64,000 nt of DNA from Lysobacteraceae bacterium NML91-0213 (GCA_002798175.1 NWQL01000005.1:196106-260105), one strand, 5' to 3'; counted from the stretch's first letter, positions 32,177 to 40,217 are shown. Notes: generated from the sequence alone by a model not told the origin. Numbers and translations: made by a program.

Positions 32177-33469
32177 TCAGCGCCCGTAGGCGCGCGGCAG
32201 CCCGCCCTGTTCGCGCGACGTTCCACTGCGCAGGTAGCGGTCGCGCAGCTCGGTCTGGCGCGAACGCATCGGGATCGCCACGCCGTCGAACCAGGTCTGC
32301 TCGGCGGTGTGGATGACGTCGAGCGGGTCGCCGCTCCACAGCACCAGGTCGGCGCGCTGGCCCACGGCGATCGTGCCGATGCCGTCCACGCCCAGCACCT
32401 CGGCCGGCACCCGGGTCAGCCCGGCCAGCGCCGCATCCCAGGGCAGGCCGTGGGCGACCGCATTGCCGGCCAGCTGGCGCAGCTTGCGCGCGTTGTGGGC
32501 GGCGTCGCTTGCCCGGGCGAACGACACCTGCACGCCGGCGGCCTGCAGGCGCGCGGCGTTCTCAAGCGACGCATGCAGCTGGTCGAAGCCCGACGGCAGG
32601 TTGTCGAGCGGATCGACGAACACCGGCACGCGGGCCGCGGCGAGGTCCGCCGCCACCCGCCAGGCTTCGGAGCCGCCGGCGATGGCGATGCGCAGGTCGT
32701 GGCGCTTCGACCAGCGCAGCAGCTGGCGGATGTCGGCGGCGCGGTCCACCGCCACCAGCACCCGGCCGTTGCCGTCGAGGTAGCGGGTGAGCGCGCTGCG
32801 GCCTGCCGGGGTCAGCAGCGACACATGCGAGCCGACCGGGATCCGCCCGCGCGCCTCGTCGATGATCTGGTCGAGCAGCATCCACTGCGCCGCGCGCGAG
32901 CTGCCGGTGAGTTCCGCACCGCGCGCGCCCAGCTGCAGGAACAGCACCCGCGGGCCGGCCGGGTCGTCACTGCCGTCCAGCCGCATCGTCGCGCCCTGGC
33001 CGGCGATGATCGAGCCGCCGGAGGTGGCGCCGGCTGCCAGCAGGCTGAAGCCGATGCCCTCGGCGGTGGCCACCGGGCGCAGCAGCGAGTCCGGGTTGTA
33101 GGCCAGGGTGACGTCGAATTCCGGGCGCACGACCATGTCCTTGGCGCCGTCGCCCAGCGCGAGGCGGCCATCGCTGGTGCTGTCCTCGCCGGAGACCTCC
33201 TCGATGCCGAGACCGTTGATGCCGCCGAACAGAGTCGGCGTCAGTGGCCTGCCGGCGGCGTCGACGACCGGCACGCCGGCGGCGGCCAGGCCGCTGCCGA
33301 TGCCGGCGATGCGCCCGCCGCGCACCAGCACGTCGGTGTGCTCCAGCGTGCCCTGCGCGGTGGCGGTGTGCACGGTGGCGTTGCGGATCAGCAGGTCCTG
33401 GGCGGCGGCCGGCAGGGCCAGCGCCGCGGCCAGCGCCGTGGCGAGCAGGGTCGGCAGGCGGCGGCTCAT
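32177..33469 (-). CDS. amidohydrolase-like secreted protein lacking the HxH metal motif
   Basis: A 430-residue protein with a signal peptide (residues 1-23) and the amidohydrolase layout: N-terminal small beta domain (DLLIRNATVHTATAQG, DVLVRGGRIAGIG), barrel, and C-terminal IGTIAVGQRADLVLWSGDP. The barrel opening that normally reads GLIDxHxH is here PTLFGGINGLG (78-88), with both metal histidines gone. Catalysis of the usual kind is therefore doubtful and a structural or regulatory partner role is inferred. Its ATG overlaps the stop of the upstream, complete amidohydrolase (ATGA), so the two are probably made together. Confidence 0.85.
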   Translation of the reverse strand: MSRRLPTLLATALAAALALPAAAQDLLIRNATVHTATAQGTLEHTDVLVRGGRIAGIGSGLAAAGVPVVDAAGRPLTPTLFGGINGLGIEEVSGEDSTSDGRLALGDGAKDMVVRPEFDVTLAYNPDSLLRPVATAEGIGFSLLAAGATSGGSIIAGQGATMRLDGSDDPAGPRVLFLQLGARGAELTGSSRAAQWMLLDQIIDEARGRIPVGSHVSLLTPAGRSALTRYLDGNGRVLVAVDRAADIRQLLRWSKRHDLRIAIAGGSEAWRVAADLAAARVPVFVDPLDNLPSGFDQLHASLENAARLQAAGVQVSFARASDAAHNARKLRQLAGNAVAHGLPWDAALAGLTRVPAEVLGVDGIGTIAVGQRADLVLWSGDPLDVIHTAEQTWFDGVAIPMRSRQTELRDRYLRSGTSREQGGLPRAYGR

Positions 33470-34953
33470 CGGGCACCTCCGGCGCTCTGCACGACAGTGC
33501 TCTGGACGGGGGTGCTCTGGACGGGGGTGTTCCGGACGGAGGTGCTCCGGGCGGGCATGCCCTGGCCGAGCATGAAGTCCGACACCGGCTGGCGGCTGCG
33601 GTCGGCGCGGTCGTACACGCGCGCACCGTCGATATACACCTGTTCGGCAAGCGCGTAGCTGGAGAACGGGTCGCGGTTCCACAGCACCACGTCGCCCATC
33701 TTGCCGGGCTCGAGCGTGCCGGTGTGGTCGAGGATGCCCATCGACCGCGCCGGGTTGGCGGTGACCCAGGTGATCGCGCGCTCGGGGGTGATCTCCATGC
33801 CGGCGCGGCGCGCGCTGGCCATCACCTTCGCGGTTTCCTGGTTGAGGCGCTGGATGCCCTCGCTGGAATCGGAATGCACGATCGCGCAGCCGTTCTCCGG
33901 GCGGTCGACCAGCGCCACGTTCTCCTGGATGCCGTCGAAGGCTTCCATCTTGAAGCCCCACCAGTCGGCCCACAGCGCGCCGCAGATGCCCTCGCGGGCG
34001 AGGTCGTCGGCGAGCTTGTAGGCCTCCACCCCATGGTGGAAGGCGGCGATCTCGAAGCCGAACTCGTCGGCCAGCTGCATCATGTTGGCCATCTCGTCGG
34101 CGCGGTAGCAGTGGATGTGGACGAGGATGTCGCCGTTGAGCGCGCCGGCCAGAGTGTCCAGGCGCAGGTCCCGCTTGCCGCCGTTGCCGCCGTTGTCGCT
34201 GTTGCGGCCGCGGCGGCGCGAGGTCTCTTCCGGCGGGGTGTTGCGGGTGCGGTATTCGGCGGCCTCGGCGAACGCGGCGCGGAACCCGGCGATGTTGCCC
34301 ATGCGGGTGGCGGGACCGCCCTTCTGCCCGTACACCCGCTTGGGGTTCTCGCCGCAGGCCATCTTCAGCCCGTGCGGGGCGCCGGGAAACTTCATCTCCT
34401 GCACGGTGGTGGCGGCGACGTTCTTCAGCGTCACCCCGCGGCCGCCGAACAGGTTGGCCGAGCCGGGCAGGATCTGCAGCGCGGTCACGCCGCCGGCCAG
34501 CGCCGCGGCGAAGCCGGGATCCTGCGGCCACACCGAATGCTCGGCCCAGACCGCGGCCGTGTTGGGGTTGGTCATCTCATTGCCGTCGCTGTGCGCGCGC
34601 ACGCCCGGACTGGGGTACACGCCCAGGTGCGAGTGCACGTCGATGAGCCCGGGGGTCACCCACTTGCCGGTGCCGTCGACCACGGTCGCGCCGTCGGGCG
34701 CCTGCAGGCCGGTGCCCACCGCCTCGATGCGGCCTCCCACCAGCAGCACATCGGCGCCATCGAGGCGCTCGCCGGTGCCGGTGAGCACGGTGGCACCGCG
34801 GATCAGCACCGGTGGGCTGGCGATCGGTGCGTAGGTGCTGGGATAGGGGTCGTGGGCGAAGCGCGCGGCACCCTGCGGTGCCTCGCTGGCGAAGGCGGGT
34901 GCGGACGCGATCGCAAGCGCCACGGCCAGCGCCGCGGACAGTGGTTTCAACAT
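33466..34953 (-). CDS. amidohydrolase family protein, secreted
   Basis: A 495-residue metal-dependent hydrolase of the imidazolonepropionase/prolidase-like amidohydrolase group. A signal peptide covers about residues 1-22, the metal motif HSH is at 107-109 in TPGLIDVHSHLG, and later metal ligands are HIHCY, FHHGVEA and HSDSSEG. The C terminus has the usual TLEPGKMGDVVLWNRDPFSSYA. The last ~25 residues are a five-residue repeat (STPVQ type). The substrate is unknown; related secreted enzymes act on dipeptides or cyclic amides. It overlaps the following metal-less paralogue by four bases. Confidence 0.9.
   Translation of the reverse strand: MLKPLSAALAVALAIASAPAFASEAPQGAARFAHDPYPSTYAPIASPPVLIRGATVLTGTGERLDGADVLLVGGRIEAVGTGLQAPDGATVVDGTGKWVTPGLIDVHSHLGVYPSPGVRAHSDGNEMTNPNTAAVWAEHSVWPQDPGFAAALAGGVTALQILPGSANLFGGRGVTLKNVAATTVQEMKFPGAPHGLKMACGENPKRVYGQKGGPATRMGNIAGFRAAFAEAAEYRTRNTPPEETSRRRGRNSDNGGNGGKRDLRLDTLAGALNGDILVHIHCYRADEMANMMQLADEFGFEIAAFHHGVEAYKLADDLAREGICGALWADWWGFKMEAFDGIQENVALVDRPENGCAIVHSDSSEGIQRLNQETAKVMASARRAGMEITPERAITWVTANPARSMGILDHTGTLEPGKMGDVVLWNRDPFSSYALAEQVYIDGARVYDRADRSRQPVSDFMLGQGMPARSTSVRNTPVQSTPVQSTVVQSAGGAR
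33483..33557 (-). repeat. 15-bp minisatellite at the 3' end of the first amidohydrolase gene
   Basis: About five tandem 15-base units (TGCTCTGGACGGGGG and variants; best copies 33498-33512 and 33513-33527) encode a five-residue repeat with consensus STPVQ. Units are multiples of three, so changes in copy number keep the frame and only lengthen or shorten the tail. Confidence 0.85.
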
Positions 34954-35081
34954 CGGTGGTTTCCCCGGGAACGACGAACCATCCACGCTAGCCGCTGCGC
35001 CGAAGGCTGCCAACCTGACGTTGGTCATGGCCGAGCGCTTTGCTCGCGAGCGCCGCCACGCCGGTGTCGCGTGGGGCGACC

Positions 35082-35087
35082 TAGAAT
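35082..35087 (+). promoter_or_regulatory. probable -10 box of the AMP nucleosidase gene
   Basis: TAGAAT lies 22 bases upstream of the ATG at 35109. The same TAGAAT occurs just upstream of maeB and aceE in this window. No good -35 is seen at the standard distance. AAAAAGGAG between it and the ATG is a strong ribosome site. Confidence 0.45.
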
Positions 35088-35108
35088 GGGTCGCAAAAAG
35101 GAGAACGC

Positions 35109-35885
35109 ATGAAAGACAAGTCCCAGATCGTCGACAACTGGCTGCCGCGCTATACCGGCGTGCCGCTCGACGGCTTCGGCGAGCACATCCTGCTGACCAA
35201 CTTCGGTGGCTACCTCGCCCACTTCGCGCGCCTGACCGGTGCGGAAATCGTCGGCGCCGATCGGCCGATGCCCAGCGCCACCGCCGACGGCATCACCATG
35301 ATCAACTTCGGCATGGGCAGCCCCAACGCGGCCACGATGATGGACCTGCTGTCGGCGATCGCACCCAGGGCGGTGCTGTTTCTCGGCAAATGCGGCGGGC
35401 TCAAGCGCAAGAACCAGCTGGGCGACCTGATCCTGCCGATCGCGGCGATCCGCGGCGACGGCACCAGCAACGACTACCTGCCGCCGGAGGTGCCGGCGCT
35501 GCCGGCATTCGCGCTGCAGCGCGCGGTGTCCACCACCATCCGCGACCTCGGCCACGACTACTGGACCGGCACCGTGTTCACCACCAACCGGCGGGTGTGG
35601 GAGCACGACGACGAGTTCAAGGCCTACCTGCGGCGGCTGCGCTGCATGGCCATCGACATGGAGACCGCGACGATCTTCGCTGCCGGCTTCGCCAACCGCA
35701 TCCCGTGCGGCGCGCTGCTGCTGGTATCCGACCAGCCGATGGTGCCGGAAGGGGTGAAGACCGAGGCCAGCGATGCGAAGGTCAGCGCCGAGTACGTGGA
35801 AAACCACATCCAGATCGGCATCGAGGCGCTGCGGCTGATCCGCCGCCACGGCAAGTCGGTGCGCCACCTGCGATTCGACGAATAG
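35109..35885 (+). CDS. amn: AMP nucleosidase (short form, nucleoside phosphorylase fold)
   Basis: A 258-residue PNP/UDP-phosphorylase-fold protein matching the short AMP nucleosidases known from Bacteroidetes and Xanthomonads. These hydrolyse AMP to adenine and ribose 5-phosphate. Signatures are the start (IVDNWLPRYTG, FGEHILLTNFGGY), FLGKCGGLK for phosphate-ribose contact and AIDMETATIFAAGF near residue 185 carrying the base-binding Glu. E. coli Amn is about 480 residues because of an extra N-terminal domain absent here. A general nucleoside phosphorylase is the alternative. Confidence 0.85.
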   Translation: MKDKSQIVDNWLPRYTGVPLDGFGEHILLTNFGGYLAHFARLTGAEIVGADRPMPSATADGITMINFGMGSPNAATMMDLLSAIAPRAVLFLGKCGGLKRKNQLGDLILPIAAIRGDGTSNDYLPPEVPALPAFALQRAVSTTIRDLGHDYWTGTVFTTNRRVWEHDDEFKAYLRRLRCMAIDMETATIFAAGFANRIPCGALLLVSDQPMVPEGVKTEASDAKVSAEYVENHIQIGIEALRLIRRHGKSVRHLRFDE

Positions 35886-35901
35886 CCCACGGAGCCTGCC
35901 G

Positions 35902-36468
35902 ATGCATCCCACCGTCCTGACCCTCGCCGTCGCGCTCGCCGTGGCCCCGCTGTCCGCATGCGCGGACGACAGCACGCCCTCCGCAGCGCTTGCGGCATCT
36001 GCCATGGAAGCCGCGCCGGCGGCGGGGCACGGCGCCGTGGTTGCCGATCCCGCGGACGCGGCCTTCGCATGGCCGACGATGACTGTGCACAAGAGCCCCT
36101 ACTGCGGGTGCTGCGTGGTGTGAATCGAACACCTGCGCGAAGCCGGAGTGCCGGTGGAGGTGGTCGACACCGACGACATGGGCCCGATCAAGCAGCAGCT
36201 GGGCGTGCCCTATGGCAAGGGGTCGTGCCACACCGCGCAGGTCGGCGGCTACCTCGTCGAGGGGCATGTGCCGGTCGATGACATCCGCCGCCTGCTGCGC
36301 GAACGCCCGCAGGCGCGCGGGCTGGTGCTGCCGGGGATGCCGGCGGGTTCACCGGGGATGGAGATGCCCGACGGGCGCCGGGATGCGTTCACCGTTGAAC
36401 TGGTGGCCGCCGATGGCTCCAGCAGCGCCTGGTCGCACCATCCCGCGCGTGCCGGCGGCCCGCGATGA
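35902..36468 (+). pseudogene. DUF411 metal-binding protein interrupted by an in-frame TGA
   Basis: The frame opens with an exported N terminus (MHPTVLTLAVALAVAPLSAC, a lipobox-like LSAC) and runs into the DUF411 core: TVHKSPYCGCC, then IEHLREAGVPVEVVDTDDM, SCHTAQVGGYLVEGHVP and PGMPAGSPGMEMP. Codon 74 (36121-36123) is TGA, exactly where DUF411 proteins carry the Trp of CGCCxxW. The frame is otherwise intact for 115 further codons. A single TGG-to-TGA change or a sequencing error explains it. The product would be a periplasmic copper-binding protein. The end overlaps the DUF924 start (ATGA). Confidence 0.85.
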
Positions 36469-37013
36469 GCACTGCACACGACAGCGCCGCACGCGAGGTG
36501 GTGGCGTTCTGGCGCGAGGCGGGGCCGGGGAAGTGGTTCAACGGCGGCGAGGCCTTCGATCGCGAATGCCTGCGTTTCCTCGATGCGCACCACGCCGCCG
36601 CGCGGCGCGAGTACGCGCACTGGCAGGACACGCCGGAGGGCCTTGCCGGGCTGCTGATCCTGCTCGACCAGATTCCGCGCAACGTGTTCCGCGGCAGCGC
36701 GCATGCATTCGCCACCGACGGGCTGGCATTGCAGTACGCACGTCGCGCGGTGGCGTGCGGCATGGACCGGCAGGTCGACGCCGACCTGCGCGCGTTCGTG
36801 TACCTGCCGTTCGAGCATTCCGAGGTGCTGGCCGACCAGCACGAGGCGGTGCGGCTGTTCCGCACGCTCGGCAATGCCGAATACGACCGCTATGCGCTGG
36901 CACACCTCGAGGTGATCGAGCGCTTCGGCCGCTTCCCGCACCGCAACGCCGCACTCGGCCGCACCAGCACGGCGGACGAGCAGGCGTGGCTGGATGCGGG
37001 CGGCGGGTTCTGA
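36465..37013 (+). CDS. DUF924 family protein
   Basis: A 182-residue cytosolic all-helical protein with the DUF924 hallmarks: FWREAGPGKWFNGGEAFD at the start, LAGLLILLDQIPRNVFRGSA in the middle, FVYLPFEHSE and ALAHLEVIERFGRFPHRNAALGR at the end. The family has a TPR-like fold and no proven function. Its ATG overlaps the stop of the broken DUF411 gene by four bases, so if translation depends on coupling, the upstream nonsense codon could reduce its expression. Confidence 0.9.
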   Translation: MSTAHDSAAREVVAFWREAGPGKWFNGGEAFDRECLRFLDAHHAAARREYAHWQDTPEGLAGLLILLDQIPRNVFRGSAHAFATDGLALQYARRAVACGMDRQVDADLRAFVYLPFEHSEVLADQHEAVRLFRTLGNAEYDRYALAHLEVIERFGRFPHRNAALGRTSTADEQAWLDAGGGF

Positions 37014-37141
37014 GAGACCGCCCGGGCTCTTCTCCGGGCTCGAGGTCTGGAATCGTCGAATTGCGGACTCGGGGTCAGAGCTAGCGGGGGGCGAGCGTCA
37101 GCGCGAGTGGTGTGGTGAGGGCTTCGGCGTGGTCCGCACCG

Positions 37142-37258
37142 CCCGTCGCGCACGCCGGGGGGCATGCTCCCCCGGCCGGAGTCCGCGTCCAGCTACCACG
37201 GCCGGCCGCCGGCCATCCATGGCCGACTGGGAGCACACCCCCCGGCGTGCGCGACGGG
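37142..37258 (-). repeat. structured hairpin element, copy A (sense = minus strand)
   Basis: The 30-base arms 37142-37171 and 37229-37258 pair completely. Read as minus-strand RNA the helix has 28 Watson-Crick pairs and two G-U wobbles; read on the plus strand these would be A-C mismatches. The apical part (37182-37227) holds a core shared with copy B (ATGGCCGGCG and GTGGTAGC-N-GGACGCGGA on the minus strand). There is no T tract, so it is not a simple terminator. Confidence 0.8.
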
Positions 37259-37525
37259 CACAGGCGTGCGTCGGCTTCGGGATAGAAAGCAAAAGCGTTC
37301 CTTGTGGCGATGCCGTTCACCGGCGGTGTCGGCGCTGCACCGTTCGGGGCACCGACCACGCTCGTACGGCTCCTTTTCGGCATGGCCGCAGCCCGGGCTG
37401 AAGTCAGCATCTGCCGCTCCTCGCGGTTGATCCGTCCACGACGCAACGCCGGATCACGGTCTGCCAAGTTGCCCACGCCGGCGGCTCGTTGCCGTTGATC
37501 CTGTTTCCGGCGCGACGAAGGTCGG

Positions 37526-37639
37526 GGCCCGCCGCGGCCGCGGGGGATGTCCAGAGCCGGCCAGGGATGGCCGGCGACGGATGTGGTAGCAGGACGCGGA
37601 GCCATCCGGCTGGGCATCCCCCTGTGGCCGCGGTGGGCC
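37526..37639 (+). repeat. structured hairpin element, copy B (sense = plus strand)
   Basis: The arms 37526-37549 and 37615-37639 form a 24-pair helix with two G-U wobbles and one bulged U on the plus strand. The apical core (about 37554-37600) matches the core of copy A at most positions, in the opposite orientation. The arm sequences of A and B differ, yet both pair, which is the pattern expected when structure rather than sequence is kept. Confidence 0.78.
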
Positions 37640-37718
37640 AGCCACGCGGCCACCGTTCTCTTGCCGGAAGCTCACGTCACGGGCCGGACGGCATCGGCGT
37701 CCCAGGGAAGCGGGCATC

Positions 37719-37749
37719 AAAAAGGGCAGCCGCTTGCGTGGCTGCCCTT
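37719..37749 (-). terminator. intrinsic terminator of the Grx4-rhodanese gene
   Basis: AAGGGCAGCC (37722-37731) and GGCTGCCCTT (37740-37749) form a ten-pair stem with an eight-base loop. On the minus strand it is followed by TTTTT. It lies about 40 bases beyond the stop of the minus-strand gene ending at 37790. Confidence 0.9.
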
Positions 37750-37789
37750 CCGTGTCGGCACGAATCGAATCATGCCGCGAACGCGGACC

Positions 37790-38722
37790 TCAGTAACGCG
37801 GCACCGACGCGTCCACCGTCTGCGACCACGCGTCGATGCCGCCCTCGACGTTGTACACGCGGGTGAAGCCCAGCGCGTGGAAGTGCTCGGCGGCCTGGCG
37901 GCTGCGCACGCCACCGTGGCAGAGGAACGCCAGTGCGGTGTCCTTGGGCAGCGCCTCGAGGCGGGCGCGGTTGCCATCGTCGAGCGTTTCGAACGGCACG
38001 TTGACCGATGCCTGCGCGCGCTCCCCGGCAGGGCGCACGTCGACGAGGGTGAGGCTGCCGGCGCGCACCTGCGCATCGGCCTCGGCCGGCACCAGCGGCA
38101 GCACCGGCTTGGGCGCGTTGGGGTTCTCCACCACCAGGCCCTTGCCGCGCACGTCGTCGACCCAGTCGATGGTGATGCCGTCGGCACGACGCGCGCTGGC
38201 GGTGTCGAACTGGATGCGGATGCCCGTGCTCTCCACCGCGATCGCGCTGTCGCTGGCCTGGGCGATCTGGAACCGCGGCTGGAAGCGCGCGTCGATCGAC
38301 AGCGCCAGCGCGGTATTCGCGCCCGCGCCATCGAGCGCCTCGCGCAGCATTTTCGCGGCTTCGGCGGTCACGGTGACGTTGGATGGCGGCGTGCGGTCGG
38401 GTGCCGGCAGGCCGATCGCGGCGTTGAGGTCGCCGGAGCCGGCCATCTCCTCGATGATGTCGCTGCCACCGACCAGTTCGCCGTCGATGTAGAGCTGCGG
38501 GATCGTCGGCCAGTTGCCATAGGCCTTGATGCCTTCGCGGATCTCCGGATCGGCCAGCACGTTGACGTGCGCGTACTCCACGCCAAGGTCGCCGAGGATG
38601 CCGGCCGCCTTCGCCGAGAAGCCGCACTGCGGCATCGACGGCTGCCCCTTCATGAACAGCACCACCTTGTTGGACTGCAGCAGGGTTTCGATGCGCTCGC
38701 GCACAGCGGGGGACAGGGTCAT
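37790..38722 (-). CDS. Grx4-family monothiol glutaredoxin fused to an IscA-like and a rhodanese domain
   Basis: A 310-residue three-part protein. Residues 1-105 are a monothiol glutaredoxin with the CGFS centre (33-36) and the WPTIPQLYIDGELVGG block, the type that carries [2Fe-2S] clusters. Residues about 118-210 resemble an A-type carrier (VTVTAEAAKMLREAL ... GITIDWVDDVRGKGLVVENPN) but have no cysteine, so the usual cluster ligands are missing. Residues about 220-310 are a rhodanese with catalytic Cys268 in CHGGVRS. The order suggests sulfur or cluster handling. Fusions of about this length are known in Xanthomonads. The start is ATG 38722 (MTLSPAVRERI). Confidence 0.92.
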   Translation of the reverse strand: MTLSPAVRERIETLLQSNKVVLFMKGQPSMPQCGFSAKAAGILGDLGVEYAHVNVLADPEIREGIKAYGNWPTIPQLYIDGELVGGSDIIEEMAGSGDLNAAIGLPAPDRTPPSNVTVTAEAAKMLREALDGAGANTALALSIDARFQPRFQIAQASDSAIAVESTGIRIQFDTASARRADGITIDWVDDVRGKGLVVENPNAPKPVLPLVPAEADAQVRAGSLTLVDVRPAGERAQASVNVPFETLDDGNRARLEALPKDTALAFLCHGGVRSRQAAEHFHALGFTRVYNVEGGIDAWSQTVDASVPRY

Positions 38723-38781
38723 GGCAGCGGCTCGGCATTGCGGAAGAACCGCGCATTTTACCCGCGTGTCATCATCCGGGC

Positions 38782-39687
38782 ATGAGCGCCCGGGAAACAG
38801 TGCGGCCCCTGCCAGCCGCGGTCGAAGCGGTGGAGACGCAGCTGTCGCGCGTGCCGCGCCATCCGCATGCATGGTTGTGGTGGGTCGCCGCATCGCAGCT
38901 TGCGGTCATGGCGATCTGGCTGGCCTGGGGCTGGCGCGCCGGGCTGCCGGCGTTGCTGGTCTCGCATGCCTTCGTGCTGGTGCCGGTGTTCCAGCCCTGC
39001 TCGCGCGTCTATGCACCGGTGCTGGCGCGGTTGCCGTCGAGCGGCAGGCGGGTCTGGCTGACCATCGACGATGGCCCCTCCGACGACACCATGGCGATCC
39101 TCGACCTGCTCGACCGCCACGCGGCGAAGGCGACGTTCTTCCTGGTCGGCGAGCGTGCGCAGGCGCGCCCCGGACTGGTGGCCGCGATCGTCCGCCGTGG
39201 GCATGGCATCGGCAACCACAGCCACACCCATCCGCAGGCCTGGTTCTGGGCGCTGGGCCCGAAACGCATGCGCGACGAGGTGCTGCGTGCGCAGCAGGCG
39301 CTGACCGCGCTGTGCGGCCAGCCGCCGCGCTGGTTCCGCTCGGTGGTGGGGATGACCAACCCGTTCGTGGCGGCACCGCTGCGGACCGCGGGGCTGACCC
39401 GGGTGGCCTGGAGCGCACGCGGCTATGACGCGGTGCGCGCCGACCCGGCGCAGGTGGTGGCGCTGATCGAACGCGATCTCGCACCGGGCGCGATCGTGCT
39501 GCTGCACGAGGGTGCGCCGCATGGGCGCAGCGTGGAGATGATCGGGCTGCTGCTGCAGCGGCTGGACGCGCTTGATTTCGCCAGCGTGCTGCCGGAGGAG
39601 CTGATGGCGGCACCGGTGGCCCATGACGGAAGTGCCGCTGGTGCGAAGGAACCGGTCCGGAGCGCTGCGCTCGTCGACGAGCGCTGA
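38782..39687 (+). CDS. membrane-anchored polysaccharide deacetylase (NodB homology domain)
   Basis: A 301-residue protein with two helices (about 31-49 and 52-70) and a NodB domain. Motif 1 is TIDDGPS (94-100, metal and catalytic Asp), motif 2 is NHSHTH (145-150, metal His), and later motifs include RWFRSVVG and IVLLHEG. Such enzymes de-N-acetylate or de-O-acetylate surface sugars or lipid-linked sugars. The substrate cannot be told. It is divergent from the Grx4-rhodanese gene with a 59-base gap holding both promoters. Confidence 0.87.
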   Translation: MSARETVRPLPAAVEAVETQLSRVPRHPHAWLWWVAASQLAVMAIWLAWGWRAGLPALLVSHAFVLVPVFQPCSRVYAPVLARLPSSGRRVWLTIDDGPSDDTMAILDLLDRHAAKATFFLVGERAQARPGLVAAIVRRGHGIGNHSHTHPQAWFWALGPKRMRDEVLRAQQALTALCGQPPRWFRSVVGMTNPFVAAPLRTAGLTRVAWSARGYDAVRADPAQVVALIERDLAPGAIVLLHEGAPHGRSVEMIGLLLQRLDALDFASVLPEELMAAPVAHDGSAAGAKEPVRSAALVDER

Positions 39688-39830
39688 AGGTTACCGATCG
39701 GGCCTTGCGCGATGGCGCTGGAGCGTATCGATGGAGCCGTAACGCCGGATTCGTGACGCCTCCTGTTCGCGGCTCACGACAGCGTAGCCGCGTCACTGGC
39801 GCGCTACGCTCGCTGAATCGATGTCCATGG

Positions 39831-39850
39831 ACTCCCGCCTTCGCGGGAGT
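39831..39850. repeat. short palindromic repeat of REP type
   Basis: ACTCCCGCCTTCGCGGGAGT is a stem of eight pairs with a CTTC-type loop. It is followed by GACG, the form of a palindrome widespread between genes in Xanthomonadaceae. A second small inverted repeat (AGCGTAGC at 39781, GCTACGCT at 39803) and an imperfect C/G-rich hairpin (about 39905-39930) lie nearby in this 269-base gap. There is no gene in the gap. Confidence 0.6.
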
Positions 39851-39956
39851 GACGTCAGCGGTGCCTTCGCGATCCACGGCGTGTGGTCAGGGCCGCGGCG
39901 CCGGCACCCCTCCCGCGCGCGGGAGAGGGGCGGGGGTGAAGGGTAGTGGCGTGGGG

Positions 39957-40217
39957 TCAGCGCGGCTCGCCGTTGTTGCCGCGGCCGACGTCGCTGCGCA
40001 CGTCGTCCATGAAGGACGGGCCGGCGCCGTCGTCGCCGATCTGGTCGTCGAGTCCGGGATCGAGCAGGTTGGCCTGGTCGTCGAGGCCGACGTTGTCCAG
40101 CGCTGCCTGCGAACGCGGGTCGCGCAGCACCGGCCCGCCGCGCGAGGCGACGGCATCCTCGCGGTCGCGGGTCTGTTCGGGGGTTTCCGGGGCGGCCTCG
40201 CGGGTGTCCCTGGTCAT
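39957..40217 (-). CDS. small acidic hypothetical protein
   Basis: An 86-residue, strongly charged, probably disordered protein (MTRDTREAAPETPEQTRDRE at the start, a run of LDDQ/LLDPGLDDQIGDD in the middle). The ATG at 40217 has GAGGA about eight bases upstream, which supports a real start. No domain is recognised. It lies 67 bases downstream of the phasin gene on the same strand and may share its transcript. Confidence 0.6.
   Translation of the reverse strand: MTRDTREAAPETPEQTRDREDAVASRGGPVLRDPRSQAALDNVGLDDQANLLDPGLDDQIGDDGAGPSFMDDVRSDVGRGNNGEPR

Larger units (their letters stand above)
37014..37789. other. 776-base intergenic region without a convincing gene
   Basis: No ORF here has a recognisable domain, a good ribosome site or neighbour-like codon use. 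A minus-strand frame (37653 down to 37081) is open for 190 codons, but it is Arg/Pro/Ala-rich and covers palindromes, so it is not called. The region contains two inverted copies of a long hairpin element (37142-37258 and 37526-37639), with about 265 bases between them, and a terminator for the downstream minus-strand gene at 37719. Confidence 0.6.

Noticed and set aside
36121..36123. Selenocysteine reading of the TGA in the DUF411 gene
   Set aside because: The TGA aligns with a conserved Trp, not a Cys, and no SECIS-like hairpin is evident directly after it. A TGG-to-TGA point change is simpler.
37081..37653. 190-codon minus-strand frame in the 37-kb intergenic region
   Set aside because: It is Arg/Pro/Ala-rich, lacks a ribosome site, and its sequence is dominated by the two long hairpins. 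Structure explains the bases better than coding, although a conserved small protein cannot be fully excluded.
39781..39930. CRISPR-like repeats in the gap after the deacetylase gene
   Set aside because: The palindromes are single, differ from each other and have no spacer regularity. No CRISPR array or cas gene is seen anywhere in the window.
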